Below, piece by piece: positions 51,394 to 60,554 of a DNA stretch of 64,000 bases; within the stretch, counting starts at the first letter, position 1; each line of letters begins with the position of its first letter. The notes beneath the pieces were generated by a model. The model was not told the DNA's origin. It saw only the letters and a program-made list of their open reading frames with translations, and searched no databases. The stretch is from assembly GCF_020884755.1 (NCBI RefSeq), contig NZ_BPWE01000002.1:124001-188000 (forward strand). Reading direction: 5' to 3'. The translations under genes were made by a program, and so were the position numbers. The DNA is from Bifidobacterium mizhiense. GTDB lineage: Bacteria > Actinomycetota > Actinomycetes > Actinomycetales > Bifidobacteriaceae.

Positions 51394-52221
51394 CTAGTGT
51401 TCATCCCTGTTCCAGGAATGTGCGACTACCGCCAAGTAGAGGCCCATCATGGCCAAGATCATAAGCAGAATGCCAGGCGCTACCATGGATACGCCGGTAG
51501 CGGCAAGCTTGCCTGGTCCTGGTCGCACTACTGGCACGACCTGAGGCACGTCCACAAGCTTGGGGCTTATTGTCACATCATAAAGCGGATGGACTTCACC
51601 CTGTTCGCGGTAAAGCGGCAACTGCACGACCACTGGGTCGGCTTTTACCTTTGCATTCTTGGGTGTGGCCACCAGAGTGACCAGCCAATACGAGGCATGG
51701 AAATAGTCACCGTCGAAAACAGCAGGACTTCCGCCTGTCAGACTGGGTACATCTGAATCGAGTTGAGCTCCTGTAAGCCAAACACCTTGAGATTTTGCTT
51801 CTGATGAGTTGGTTATGGTGCCTCCCTGATCAGAGACACCGTAGTATTCAGCGGGTTGCGCCTTGTCCTTGAAAGCATCTGGGTTGGCTGCCACCTCATT
51901 GCTGATGGCCGCTTGTGCCTTATCAGCGCCAGGATTATGGTCTAATGCCTCCACCCGGCTCTTCAGAGTACTGGCATCCAGCCTCAGGGCACGAAACACA
52001 TACCCTGCTCCAGCCGATACAGGAGCACTCGGCAGGATGTCATTCTGACCTCCTTGACCTGAATGCCCTCTCTTGAGTTGCACCGTCAGGGTCGGGTTGA
52101 CCGTCTCCGCCTCTGCCGCCGGCGTCATATCGAAAGCGGTAAGGCCTAAACAGGCCAAGGCCGCAATCAGACAGGGCAGAACCCGGTGGGTGAGGCATTT
52201 CGGCAAGGCAATTCCCTTCAT
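51394..52221 (-). CDS. Minor pilin / fimbrial adhesin-type surface protein with LAATG anchor
   Basis: A 275-residue secreted protein: signal peptide (about 1-38), an extracellular part with TLTVQLKRGHSGQGGQNDILPSAPVSAGAGYVFRALRL, and a sorting signal KLAATG followed by a membrane helix and short polar tail. The N-terminal strand pattern resembles the basal or minor subunits in Actinobacterial pilus clusters (SpaB/FimB type), where it precedes the sortase gene. I see no collagen-binding or von Willebrand domain. The variant LAATG matches the GH43 sorting signal in this window. Confidence 0.8.
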   Translation of the reverse strand: MKGIALPKCLTHRVLPCLIAALACLGLTAFDMTPAAEAETVNPTLTVQLKRGHSGQGGQNDILPSAPVSAGAGYVFRALRLDASTLKSRVEALDHNPGADKAQAAISNEVAANPDAFKDKAQPAEYYGVSDQGGTITNSSEAKSQGVWLTGAQLDSDVPSLTGGSPAVFDGDYFHASYWLVTLVATPKNAKVKADPVVVQLPLYREQGEVHPLYDVTISPKLVDVPQVVPVVRPGPGKLAATGVSMVAPGILLMILAMMGLYLAVVAHSWNRDEH

Positions 52222-52342
52222 AAACCTTCCCTTCCGGCCGCCTTTCGACGACGTAATTGCGTCAGATCCGCTGGTCCAAATGAATCAAAACCAACGTCCC
52301 AACATACTCGGACTGAAGAAGATCTCAACGGTCCGTATGAAA

Positions 52343-52376
52343 ATGGCGGACGATTCACGGAGGAACCGTCCGCCAT
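52343..52376 (-). terminator. Terminator between major and minor pilin genes
   Basis: A ten-base perfect stem, ATGGCGGACG (52343-52352) with CGTCCGCCAT (52367-52376), is followed on the minus strand by TTTTCAT. A partial terminator here would give more major than minor pilin mRNA. Confidence 0.8.
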
Positions 52377-52414
52377 CGGGTCACCTCACATGATTCTTGA
52401 TGTGACCGTGATCA

Positions 52415-54406
52415 TCAGGCCCGGGCGGCGTTATTGCGCCGACTACGGGCGTAAAGGGCACCACCCATGATCAGGGCACCGACAACCAACAGCAGCAGGA
52501 TGCCACGACCACCAGTCAGAGGCAGGGCCAATGGTGAATCACCATCAGTAGTCGCATAATGCATCAGATAAGTTTCGACTGGCACATTATTAAACTTTAT
52601 CGCCGAACCGCCAGCATCGGTAATCTGTTGAGGAGTCCTTCCGAACTTGGCAAAATGCAACTCACTGTACGTGGGCTGAACCGTAGCATGGGGACCATAC
52701 TGCTGTGCAATTTCCTGCTCAGTCTTACCCGCATCCCCAAATGTCACCTTCTGGAAGGGGACACCAGGACTACGCCAGCCATTGGGGGTCTTGGTTTCTA
52801 CCAGCCACCAATTACCTTGCAGTACTTTCTTACTCCCATCAGCAGCTTTCGCTGTATCACCAAATATGGGCAAACCAGCGAATGCTACCACACCATTGTT
52901 GTTAGCCGTAGCCTTATAGAGTTCGACGTTTGTCGGCTTAGTCGCGTCATCGGCAGTATAGAAGTTGCCATCAGAACCGAGATACTTGTCGGGTTCCGTT
53001 TGATCCTTAACCAGACGGAACTCGGACCCTGGCAGAGCCGCATACTTTGATGCTTCATTCTTCACATTACCGAAGGCAACGACTCCGTTGATCACATTCG
53101 TATGTTCAGGAATAGGATCTAGACGGTTACCGCTTGTATCAAAGTTTTCGCTGAAATCTGAAGCTGCATCGTTGGCAACACCATCCGTGCCAGTAGAATC
53201 ACCATCTCCAGTGACCTTGGCATTATAGGTGATGACAATCGAGAAGGATGGAGCATCGAAGCCCTTTACCTTGTCAAGACTAGTGAAGAACTTAAAAACA
53301 TAGTAAGAGACATTGCTAGTAGGTGCATCGTTAGTAAACATCTTCTTACCAGAAACCAAGCTTTCAGGATTTTCTGTTGGAGTTGACTCCGTATAATCCG
53401 TATCCTTGACCAGTGGTACGTCTTTAGGAGAACCGGTATCGGAACGGAGCACAACAGTGAAATCACCGTCCAGTCGCAATGAGCTAGACATACGGTCGGC
53501 AATGATAACATCGTTTCCTTCGCCCTTTAACTCTGTCACGTCAAGTTTACCATCGTTAGATTTCGCGTCGCCCTTGTAGAGCTTCTGTGAAAGCTTGTAA
53601 TTGATGGTATCGCCGGCAACGGCAGTCCGCTGAGTCTTTACGTCGCCATTTGAACCCGTAATAGACTGCACAGTCTTGGAGAACTGAGTGGAGTTTAAGT
53701 TCTTCGGATACAGATGCAGATTATAAATGTATCCTTGAACCTTGTTTGCAGTATTCGTGTCGTCCGTGAGCGAAGTGGCTGCATAAGGCAGGCCAAAGAA
53801 AGATGGCGCCGCATCTTGGTACTTCAACGCATCAAGCTTGTTCGGATTGTCCGGGTTGAAAGCCCATGACTTAGCGCGATTTTCCTGCAGAATGTACCAA
53901 TGGTTGGCACCTCCTGGGAAGGCGGCTTCTGCCGTGCCTTTAGCCGGCATACCGCCGTCCTCAGCAGCCGGATACCACTTATTGATTACACCTTGGCCGT
54001 CGGTCACACCGACATAGTTTTTCTGAACAGTGTACGTAGTATTATTCATTGGATCAATGTCAGCCAAATTATCTGTGGCAGACTTGACCTCCATGACATT
54101 AAACGTAACGTCCTTTGCAGGAACCATGTCAGCGTTCGCATTTATTTTTGCAGCATCCACAGAGGAACCCGTGGGGTTATACCCCGGGATAAGCGACAGG
54201 TACTTGGTAACTGTCAGCTTAGGACTCACTGTTGATTGCAGCGGACCCGGCCTGAAGTCATCTTCGGCATTATATCCATAGTCAGTAGCGGCCGAAGCCT
54301 GGGTGGCTGGCAAAACGACCATGCCCGCCAGGAGCGTCGCTCCGGCAACCGCCAAGCCTAAAAGCTTAGGGAGCCTTATCCCTTCATTATCTCGTTGCAT
54401 GTGCAT
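52415..54406 (-). CDS. Major pilin subunit with LPLTG anchor
   Basis: A 663-residue pilus shaft protein. Signal peptide about 1-39. The pilin motif YPKN, whose lysine is joined to the next subunit by the sortase, is at 233-236. The E-box NWWLVETKTPNGW has its Glu at 537. The sorting signal LPLTG is at 628-632, followed by a membrane helix and Arg-rich tail. Two or more CNA-B-like domains are expected between these. The ATG at 54406 has AAGGGA eight bases upstream. Base composition is clearly richer in A/T than flanking genes, consistent with horizontal transfer or diversifying selection. Confidence 0.92.
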   Translation of the reverse strand: MHMQRDNEGIRLPKLLGLAVAGATLLAGMVVLPATQASAATDYGYNAEDDFRPGPLQSTVSPKLTVTKYLSLIPGYNPTGSSVDAAKINANADMVPAKDVTFNVMEVKSATDNLADIDPMNNTTYTVQKNYVGVTDGQGVINKWYPAAEDGGMPAKGTAEAAFPGGANHWYILQENRAKSWAFNPDNPNKLDALKYQDAAPSFFGLPYAATSLTDDTNTANKVQGYIYNLHLYPKNLNSTQFSKTVQSITGSNGDVKTQRTAVAGDTINYKLSQKLYKGDAKSNDGKLDVTELKGEGNDVIIADRMSSSLRLDGDFTVVLRSDTGSPKDVPLVKDTDYTESTPTENPESLVSGKKMFTNDAPTSNVSYYVFKFFTSLDKVKGFDAPSFSIVITYNAKVTGDGDSTGTDGVANDAASDFSENFDTSGNRLDPIPEHTNVINGVVAFGNVKNEASKYAALPGSEFRLVKDQTEPDKYLGSDGNFYTADDATKPTNVELYKATANNNGVVAFAGLPIFGDTAKAADGSKKVLQGNWWLVETKTPNGWRSPGVPFQKVTFGDAGKTEQEIAQQYGPHATVQPTYSELHFAKFGRTPQQITDAGGSAIKFNNVPVETYLMHYATTDGDSPLALPLTGGRGILLLLVVGALIMGGALYARSRRNNAARA

Positions 54407-54593
54407 GCACGCATTCCCTTCTTTGTTAATAGGCACAGGATGGCCAGGCACATCTTCGCCTCCCCAACCGATCACTTCCCCGACTCAGGGGGGTGGGCAA
54501 TATGTCAACTTTGGGACATGCCACTGTTCCCATTGCCTAATCATCACTGTACCGACAAAGTAGGGACAACGCAAACCGACAAGCCGAATGTCA

Positions 54594-54626
54594 AAGGCCC
54601 CGCCACATGTGCAGTGGCAGGGCCTT
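54594..54626 (-). terminator. Terminator of the araBDA operon
   Basis: Stem AAGGCCCCGCCAC (54594-54606) pairs with GTGGCAGGGCCTT (54614-54626) with one mismatch and a seven-base loop, 24 bases after the araA stop. On the minus strand it is followed by TGACATT. The rest of 54,407-54,593 should hold the pilus promoter, which I could not pinpoint. Confidence 0.75.
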
Positions 54627-54649
54627 GCAACCTTTTCTGAAACAGGCGA

Positions 54650-56164
54650 TCAGTGCCGGTTGTCCAGCCGATGGTAGAGCTCGGCGGCTCGCAGATCGGC
54701 CTCAAAACGGCGCGGTTCGGTGTTCTCGTCGATGACAGCGAGCTCCACGCCGGCCATCCGGGCGAAGTCCTCCCAGGCTTCGCGACCCACGGTGGTGGTC
54801 ATGCAGGTATGGTGGGCCGCGCCGGCGCGCAGCCAGCACTCAGCCGAGACCTTGAGCGAGGGCCGGGGCTTCCAGAGGGCACGTGCCACAGGCAGCTGGG
54901 CCAGGGACCCGCCGGGCTCGACCACATCCACCACGTTCATGACCAGGCGGAAGCGTTCGCGTACATCCGCCAGGGAGACCACCACAGCATCGGTGCAGGG
55001 GGTGGCCGTGAAGACCAGACGCACCGGATCCTCCCTGTCGCCGATGGACAGGGGGTGGATCTCCAGGCGGGGCCGCCCCTCGGTCAGCAGCGTGGGCGAG
55101 ACCTCCAGCATGTGGGCGCCCATGATCTCCTCATGGCCAGGCACGAAGTTGTAGGAGTAGTCCTCCATGAGCGAGCAGCCGCCCTTGAGCCCGTAGCCCA
55201 TGACGTTGCCGATCCGGATCAGAACGGAGGTCTTCCAGTCACCCTCTGCCGAGAATCCGTACCCATCAGCCATCAGCCGCTGGGCTCCCACGCCGGGTAG
55301 CTGACGCAGGCCACCCAGATCCTGGAAGTTGTCAACAGCGGCAGTGGCGCCCACCTCTTCCATCATGGCCCGCATGCCGAGTTCCTCACGAGCGGCCACC
55401 ACCAGGGAGTCGTACCGGGAGTCCAGAAGTTCGGGAGCCACCTCATAGCTGCGCTTGTAGTCCTCGATCAGATCCTTGACCTGAACGTCGGTGACGGCAT
55501 TCACATGCTCGACCAGCTCGTTGACCGGCCAGGTGTTGACAGAGACGCCGAAGACCCGCTCAGCCTCGGTCTTGTCGCCCTCGGTGACGGCAACGTCGCG
55601 CATGTTGTCGCCCCAGCGGCAGACCTTCATGTTGTTGGCGGCATCCCAGCCGGCGCAGGCGCGTGCCCAGACGCCGATCTTGTCGGCAACCTCGGGGTCG
55701 GTGTAATGGCCGACCACGATCTTGCGCGGAATTCCCAGCCTGGTCAGGATGTAGCCGAACTCACGGTCGCCGTGAGCCGACTGGTTCAGGTTCATGAAGT
55801 CCATGTCGATGGTGTCCCAGGGGATCTCCACATGGTGCTGAGTGTTCAGCTGCAGGAGCGGCTTGCGCAGCTTCTCCAGACCCCTGATCCACATCTTGGC
55901 CGGGCTGAAGGTGTGCATCCAGGCCACCACGCCGATGCAGGCCGGGTTCGACGAGGCATCGACCATGAAGTTCAGGATGGAATCCGAATCCTTCAGCGTG
56001 GGCTTCAAGACCAGCTTGACCGGGATCCGACCCGAGTCATTGAGGGACTTGGCGATGTCCGCCGCTTGGACGCCCACCTGGCGCAGGGTCTCCTCGCCGT
56101 AGAGGTCCTGCGAACCAACGGCGAACCAAAGCTCCTTGCCCTCGAAGGGATTTTTCATGCTCAT
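54650..56164 (-). CDS. araA: L-arabinose isomerase
   Basis: Converts L-arabinose to L-ribulose, the first step of arabinose use. The 504-residue protein begins [24 protein letters not shown] and contains [15 protein letters not shown] near 81 and the metal-site region [15 protein letters not shown] near 302. The C-terminal [10 protein letters not shown] holds a metal-ligand histidine. AAAGGAG lies eight bases before the ATG. It is the last gene of araB-araD-araA. Confidence 0.97.
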   Translation of the reverse strand: MSMKNPFEGKELWFAVGSQDLYGEETLRQVGVQAADIAKSLNDSGRIPVKLVLKPTLKDSDSILNFMVDASSNPACIGVVAWMHTFSPAKMWIRGLEKLRKPLLQLNTQHHVEIPWDTIDMDFMNLNQSAHGDREFGYILTRLGIPRKIVVGHYTDPEVADKIGVWARACAGWDAANNMKVCRWGDNMRDVAVTEGDKTEAERVFGVSVNTWPVNELVEHVNAVTDVQVKDLIEDYKRSYEVAPELLDSRYDSLVVAAREELGMRAMMEEVGATAAVDNFQDLGGLRQLPGVGAQRLMADGYGFSAEGDWKTSVLIRIGNVMGYGLKGGCSLMEDYSYNFVPGHEEIMGAHMLEVSPTLLTEGRPRLEIHPLSIGDREDPVRLVFTATPCTDAVVVSLADVRERFRLVMNVVDVVEPGGSLAQLPVARALWKPRPSLKVSAECWLRAGAAHHTCMTTTVGREAWEDFARMAGVELAVIDENTEPRRFEADLRAAELYHRLDNRH

Positions 56165-56195
56165 ACTTCTTGCTCCTTTGCTTATGCTTTCCAGC

Positions 56196-56888
56196 TCAGT
56201 GCTGGCCGTAGACGTGCTGGTACCGGTCGTTGAGCTTGGCTATGTCGGCCGGATCAATGGGTTTGGGCGTGCCGATCTGTTCAGCTGCCCAGACCGTGTG
56301 GGCCACCTCCTCGGTCATGGCCGCCGCCTTGACCGCTGCCTCGGCATCGGCTCCCACAGTGAAGGGCCCATGGTTGCGCATGAGCACAGCTGGGCAGCCC
56401 GGGTGATCCTTGAGGGTGTCAACCACGCCCTTGCCGATGGCCTCGGAGCCAATCAGCTCGAAGGGGCCCACCGGCACGGGGCCGCCGAACTCGTCGCCCA
56501 TCATGGTCAGCACGCAGGGAATGTCCCTGCCGGTGGCCGCCCAGGCGGTGGCATAGGTGGAATGGGTGTGAACCACGCCGTAGACCTCGGGCATGTGCCG
56601 GTAGATATAGGCGTGGGATAGCGTGTCCGAAGAGGGAGCCTCGGTACCGTCAACCACATTGCCATCCAGATCGGTGACCACCATGGAGCCAGGGGTCAGA
56701 TGCTCATAACGCACCCCCGAGGGCTTGATGACCATCAGATCGGCAGAGTGCAGGCGCTGCGAGACGTTGCCTGCCGTCCAGACCACCAGATTCCACCTGG
56801 TCAGCTGCGCATGCAAGGTGGCCACCTGCTCACGCACCAGTTTCACCTCGTCGCGCACCTCGGGCGAATAATCAGCCAAGGACACCAT
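56196..56888 (-). CDS. araD: L-ribulose-5-phosphate 4-epimerase
   Basis: Zinc-dependent epimerase that makes D-xylulose 5-phosphate, which in bifidobacteria enters the phosphoketolase (bifid) pathway. The class II aldolase fold is shown by GNVSQRL near 43, the [12 protein letters not shown] zinc histidines near 95, and [12 protein letters not shown] near 165. The start is the ATG at 56888 because AAAAGGAG is six bases upstream; an in-frame TTG six bases earlier is unlikely. 230 residues is normal. Confidence 0.96.
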   Translation of the reverse strand: MVSLADYSPEVRDEVKLVREQVATLHAQLTRWNLVVWTAGNVSQRLHSADLMVIKPSGVRYEHLTPGSMVVTDLDGNVVDGTEAPSSDTLSHAYIYRHMPEVYGVVHTHSTYATAWAATGRDIPCVLTMMGDEFGGPVPVGPFELIGSEAIGKGVVDTLKDHPGCPAVLMRNHGPFTVGADAEAAVKAAAMTEEVAHTVWAAEQIGTPKPIDPADIAKLNDRYQHVYGQH

Positions 56889-56952
56889 CTGCAACTCCTT
56901 TTCCCGGCCTGATCCTGCTGATCCGGCCGCTTGACGTTTTCAGCTCCGGGCC

Positions 56953-58566
56953 TCATCCCTGTAGGGGGATGGTCTTCACGGCCGCCTGCTCGATGGGCAG
57001 GCCCTTGGTGAAGCGGTCGAAGAAGGTTCTGAAGCCCTTCACATCAGCCGGATCCGGCTGCTCTGTTGTGGACTGGACACCCGCAAAGACATTGGCATCC
57101 AGGTAGTCGGCCAGGGTCTGGTCGGCATGGCCCAGATAGTCGGCCAGGACGGCCATGCCCCAGGCGCCCCCTTCCACAGCTGTGGACATGACCTTGATGG
57201 GGGCATTGAAGGCGGCGGCCAGGATCCGCTGGGCTACCTTGGGCGTGGCGAAAATGCCGCCATGCCCGACCATGGTGTCCACCTGGACATGCTCCTGGCG
57301 GGTCATCACATCCATGCCGATGGTGACCGGCGAGAAGGCCGAAAAGAGCTGGGCACGCATGAAGTTGGCCAGGGTCATTCGTCCCTCGGGGCCGCGGGCA
57401 AAGACGGGCCGGCCCTCCTCCAGTCCAGCCAGGAATTCCCCGGAATAGAAGCAGTAGTTGATCAACCCGCCGGCGTCCTTATCTCCCTGGAGCGCCTGGT
57501 TGAACAGGGTGGCGTAAAGCGCATTCCCCTTCAGGTCCAGACCGGCGGCCTTGGCGAAGTCGCCGAACAGTCCCACCCAGGCGTTCAGGTCCGAGGTGAA
57601 GTTGTTGGCATGGCTCATGCCGGCCGGATCCCCAGCCGGTGTGGTGACCGGATCCACCTCGGGGTGGAAGTCACGCAGGGGATGCTCCAGAACCACCATG
57701 GCGAAGATGGATGTGCCCGCAGACACATTGCCGGTGCGGGGGCGAACTGCGTTGGTCGCCACCATGCCGGTTCCCGCGTCGCCCTCGGGCGGAGCCATGG
57801 GCACGCCGGGCTGCAGCTGACCACTGGGATCGAGCAAGGCGGCCCCTTCTGCGGTCAGTGCCCCCGCATCGCTGCCGGCGGTCAATGGCTCGGGCAGTAG
57901 GTCGTGAATGTCCCAGGGCTGGGCCTGGACTCGGGGTAGTCGGGAGAAGATGCCCAGCAGGCCCTGGTCGAACTCCTTGCGGGAGGAGTCAATGGGGAAC
58001 ATGCCCGAGGCATCGCCGATGCCGATGACCTTGCGACCGGAGAGCCTCCAGTGCATGTAGCCAGCCAGGGTGGTGATGTAAGCCACCTTGGGCACATGCT
58101 CTTCGCCGTTCAGAATGGCCTGGTAGAGGTGGGCGATGGACCAGCGCTCGGGAATATTGATCCTGAAGGCCTGCGACAACTCCTCATGGGCCTGGCGGGT
58201 GTTGGTGTTGCGCCAGGTGCGGAAAGGCACCAGCAGCTGGCCATCCTTGTCGAAGGCCAGGTAGCCGTGCATCATGGCCGAGATCCCCATGGCGCCGATC
58301 TTGGTCAGCGTCACCCCGTACTGGCGACGGACATCCTCGGCCATGGCCGCATAGGCCGCCTGCAGACCCTGGTGGATCTGGTCCATGGAGTAGGTCCAGA
58401 GGCCGTCCTCCAACCGGTTCTCCCACTCAACATCCCCGGTGGCCAGTGTCCGGTAGTCATGGTCGATCAGCACAGCCTTAATGCGGGTGGAGCCGAATTC
58501 GATGCCCAGACTGGTCGCGCCCTCCTTTAATTCGCTCACGATGACGCCTTGTTCGCCAACAACCAT
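56953..58566 (-). CDS. araB: Ribulokinase (FGGY family)
   Basis: Phosphorylates L-ribulose to L-ribulose 5-phosphate with ATP. The 537-residue protein has the N-terminal phosphate loop LGIEFGSTRIKAVLID, the middle PEGDAGTGMVATNAVRPRTGNVSAGTS, and C-terminal VEGGAWGMAVLA. The ATG at 58566 is chosen because AAAGGAG lies five bases upstream; the frame is open to 58635. It is the first gene of the araBDA operon, with promoter and operator directly upstream. Confidence 0.95.
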   Translation of the reverse strand: MVVGEQGVIVSELKEGATSLGIEFGSTRIKAVLIDHDYRTLATGDVEWENRLEDGLWTYSMDQIHQGLQAAYAAMAEDVRRQYGVTLTKIGAMGISAMMHGYLAFDKDGQLLVPFRTWRNTNTRQAHEELSQAFRINIPERWSIAHLYQAILNGEEHVPKVAYITTLAGYMHWRLSGRKVIGIGDASGMFPIDSSRKEFDQGLLGIFSRLPRVQAQPWDIHDLLPEPLTAGSDAGALTAEGAALLDPSGQLQPGVPMAPPEGDAGTGMVATNAVRPRTGNVSAGTSIFAMVVLEHPLRDFHPEVDPVTTPAGDPAGMSHANNFTSDLNAWVGLFGDFAKAAGLDLKGNALYATLFNQALQGDKDAGGLINYCFYSGEFLAGLEEGRPVFARGPEGRMTLANFMRAQLFSAFSPVTIGMDVMTRQEHVQVDTMVGHGGIFATPKVAQRILAAAFNAPIKVMSTAVEGGAWGMAVLADYLGHADQTLADYLDANVFAGVQSTTEQPDPADVKGFRTFFDRFTKGLPIEQAAVKTIPLQG

Positions 58567-58585
58567 GTCTGCTCCTTTGCCTGAT

Positions 58586-58601
58586 ATGTTAACGCTCACA
58601 T
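58586..58601. promoter_or_regulatory. Candidate AraR-type operator before araB
   Basis: ATGTTAACGCTCACAT is symmetric at 12 of 16 positions around a central CG, the usual form of LacI-family operators (central CG flanked by TNA/TNA). It lies between the predicted -10 box and the araB ribosome binding site. Confidence 0.7.
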
Positions 58602-58613
58602 AGTCTGGTTCCG

Positions 58614-58642
58614 ATTGTAACTGAGTCCAGAGCATCAGGCAA
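58614..58642 (-). promoter_or_regulatory. Promoter of araBDA
   Basis: On the minus strand TTGCCT (58642-58637) and TACAAT (58619-58614) are 17 bases apart, followed by the operator. The -35 directly follows the terminator of the regulator gene. Confidence 0.7.
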
Positions 58643-58659
58643 GCCCGCGGGATGCGGGC
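58643..58659 (-). terminator. Short terminator hairpin after the arabinose regulator
   Basis: GCCCGC (58643-58648) pairs with GCGGGC (58654-58659) across a five-base loop, ten bases after the regulator stop. The following sequence is only moderately T-rich (CTTGCCT), so it may be leaky. Confidence 0.5.
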
Positions 58660-58668
58660 CGACAGTGG

Positions 58669-59790
58669 TCAGAGGCGCTTGATTGCGTAGCCCAGGGACC
58701 GACGCTGGATCACATCCGCCTGGATCAGTCCAACACCGTGGTGGGTGACCGGGAAGTCCACCGGCTGCCCCTGGTGAAGCAGGGCCAGGACCTGCCGCAT
58801 GGTGGCCACCCCCAGATCCTCAAAGCGGGGACGGACCGTGGCCAGCGGCGGAAACATGTTGTCTACCGTAGGTACGTCGTCGAAGCCCACCAGACTGATG
58901 TCACTGGGAATGCGGATGCCATGCTCCTGCAGTGACCGAGCCACGCCCACGGCCTGGTTGTCGTTGGCGGTGACCACGGCCGAGGGCAGGGAGGTGCCGC
59001 TCATGCCCCGCTGATCGATCAGGTGGTTCATCAGTGTGTAGGACTCCCCTGCCTCCCAGCTGCGGGCGTGGACCACGGCTGTTCGTATGCGGCAGCGAGC
59101 GCAGGCCACCTTCCAGGAGGCCAGCCGGGTGGCTGCATCCCGCCACTGTGCAGGTCCGGCCATGTAGAGCACCCGCCTATGGCCCCGGGAGGCCAGCAGC
59201 CGGGCCAGGCGCTGCACGGCACCCCACTGGTCGATTCCGGTCAGGGCTATCTGACCGTCGCCCCGCCGGCGGCTCAGGGCCTCTTCGACACTGGTGATGC
59301 CATGAGTGGAAGTGACGATGACCCGGGGCTGGCTCACCTCAACCTGGCAGGCGGCCTGGAACATGGTGTCGGTGGGGGTCAGAAAGATGAAGGCGTCCAC
59401 ATTCTGCTCCAGGAAGGTGCCGCAGAGCTCCTGGAATCCGGCAAGGGTGCAGGCTGATTCGTCCACCATCATGACCGACATGAACAGTCCATGGGAACGG
59501 GCCACGGTCTCGATGGCCGTAATTGACGAAACAGGCCCGAAGAGACTGACTCCGCCGGCCACCAGTCCGATGGTCCGGCTGCGGCTGGATGCCAGGGCCC
59601 GCGCAGAGTTGCTGGGACGGTAGCCCAGCTTCCTGATGGCCTGCTGAACCTTGATCCGCGTGGCCGGCGAGACGTCCTTGGAGTTGTTGATGACCCTGGA
59701 CACAGTCTGGTGGGAGACCCCGGCCAGCCGGGCAACCTCGAACATGGAGGGGCGCTTGGACCGTGACCTGCCCCCGCTGCCTGCGGGCAT
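58669..59790 (-). CDS. LacI-family regulator, probable repressor of araBDA
   Basis: A 373-residue LacI/GalR protein. The helix-turn-helix is SMFEVARLAGVSHQTVSRVINNSKDVS and the hinge RPSNSARALASSRSRTIGLV; the effector domain ends VGFDDVPTVDNMFPPLATVRP. The frame is open to 60162, but the upstream part overlaps rnhB on the same strand in another frame. I take the ATG at 59790, with AAGG four bases before it. Two 11-base direct repeats of CGATAGCCGTR lie just upstream (59803-59824). Location directly before araB and the operator there make arabinose control likely; the effector is inferred. Confidence 0.88.
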   Translation of the reverse strand: MPAGSGGRSRSKRPSMFEVARLAGVSHQTVSRVINNSKDVSPATRIKVQQAIRKLGYRPSNSARALASSRSRTIGLVAGGVSLFGPVSSITAIETVARSHGLFMSVMMVDESACTLAGFQELCGTFLEQNVDAFIFLTPTDTMFQAACQVEVSQPRVIVTSTHGITSVEEALSRRRGDGQIALTGIDQWGAVQRLARLLASRGHRRVLYMAGPAQWRDAATRLASWKVACARCRIRTAVVHARSWEAGESYTLMNHLIDQRGMSGTSLPSAVVTANDNQAVGVARSLQEHGIRIPSDISLVGFDDVPTVDNMFPPLATVRPRFEDLGVATMRQVLALLHQGQPVDFPVTHHGVGLIQADVIQRRSLGYAIKRL

Positions 59791-59839
59791 GTGACCTTCT
59801 TCCGATAGCCGTACGATAGCCGTGTCGACCGTTCCGATA

Positions 59840-60547
59840 TTAGCCCCTGCCGGGACCGGACGAGGGCAAATGCCAGCTGACCCGGTGCAGACGGCTGGGT
59901 CCCAGACGGCGAATGGCCTCCAGGTGCGCAGGCGACCCATAGCCCTTGTTGTGCTCCCACTGGTATGGGGCCAGGGCAGGGTCAGAGGCGGCCAACCGGA
60001 CCATAAGCTGGTCACGGGTGACCTTGGCGATGACCGCCGCGCAGGCCACACTGGCACAGTGGGCATCACCCTTGACCTGGGTGGAAACCTTGGGCAGAAC
60101 CGGGAGGTCGGGGGCGTCAAAGCTGTCGGCGGCCGGGGTGATGTAGTCATTGGGGCCGTCAAGGATGGCAGCCAGACGGCGGCCGGGCCCTAGGTCCATC
60201 CCATGCTCCAATTCGGCCAGCGCGCGCAGGGCGGCGATGCCCAGGGCGTGAACGATGCCCCACTGGTCGATCTCATGATTGGAGCAGGCCCCCACCGCCC
60301 AGCCGGCAGCCCAGTCCTCCAGGTCACGGTACATGGCCAGTCGACGCGCAGGGGTCAGCATCTTGGAATCAGCCACCCCGTCAGGGACCTTCAAATGGTG
60401 CAGGTCAGCGGAACGGACCGCCACCACGCCGACCATGGCCGGACCCGCCAGGGCTCCACGGCCGACCTCATCCAGGCCCAGCACATACTCAGCCCCCTGG
60501 TCAGCCAAGGCAGCCTCGGTGGCCAGGGTCGGCAGGATCCGCCTCAC
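59840..60547 (-). CDS. rnhB: Ribonuclease HII
   Basis: Removes RNA from RNA/DNA hybrids and misincorporated ribonucleotides. The active-site motif GLDEVGRGALAGP, with catalytic Asp and Glu, is near 24-36, and further acidic residues lie in AILDGPNDY and CAAVIAKVTRDQLM. The start is a GTG at 60547, seven bases after the lepB stop with no clear Shine-Dalgarno, suggesting reinitiation. 235 residues is typical. Confidence 0.95.
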   Translation of the reverse strand: MRRILPTLATEAALADQGAEYVLGLDEVGRGALAGPAMVGVVAVRSADLHHLKVPDGVADSKMLTPARRLAMYRDLEDWAAGWAVGACSNHEIDQWGIVHALGIAALRALAELEHGMDLGPGRRLAAILDGPNDYITPAADSFDAPDLPVLPKVSTQVKGDAHCASVACAAVIAKVTRDQLMVRLAASDPALAPYQWEHNKGYGSPAHLEAIRRLGPSRLHRVSWHLPSSGPGRG

Positions 60548-60554
60548 AGCCGGT

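Noticed and set aside
54488-54493. Run of six G upstream of the major pilin, considered as a phase-variation tract
   Set aside because: Only six bases long and outside the coding sequence; known bifidobacterial pilus phase tracts are longer and usually within the gene.
59791-60162. N-terminal extension of the arabinose regulator
   Set aside because: The extra 124 codons overlap rnhB in another frame and precede a normal LacI start with its own ribosome binding site.
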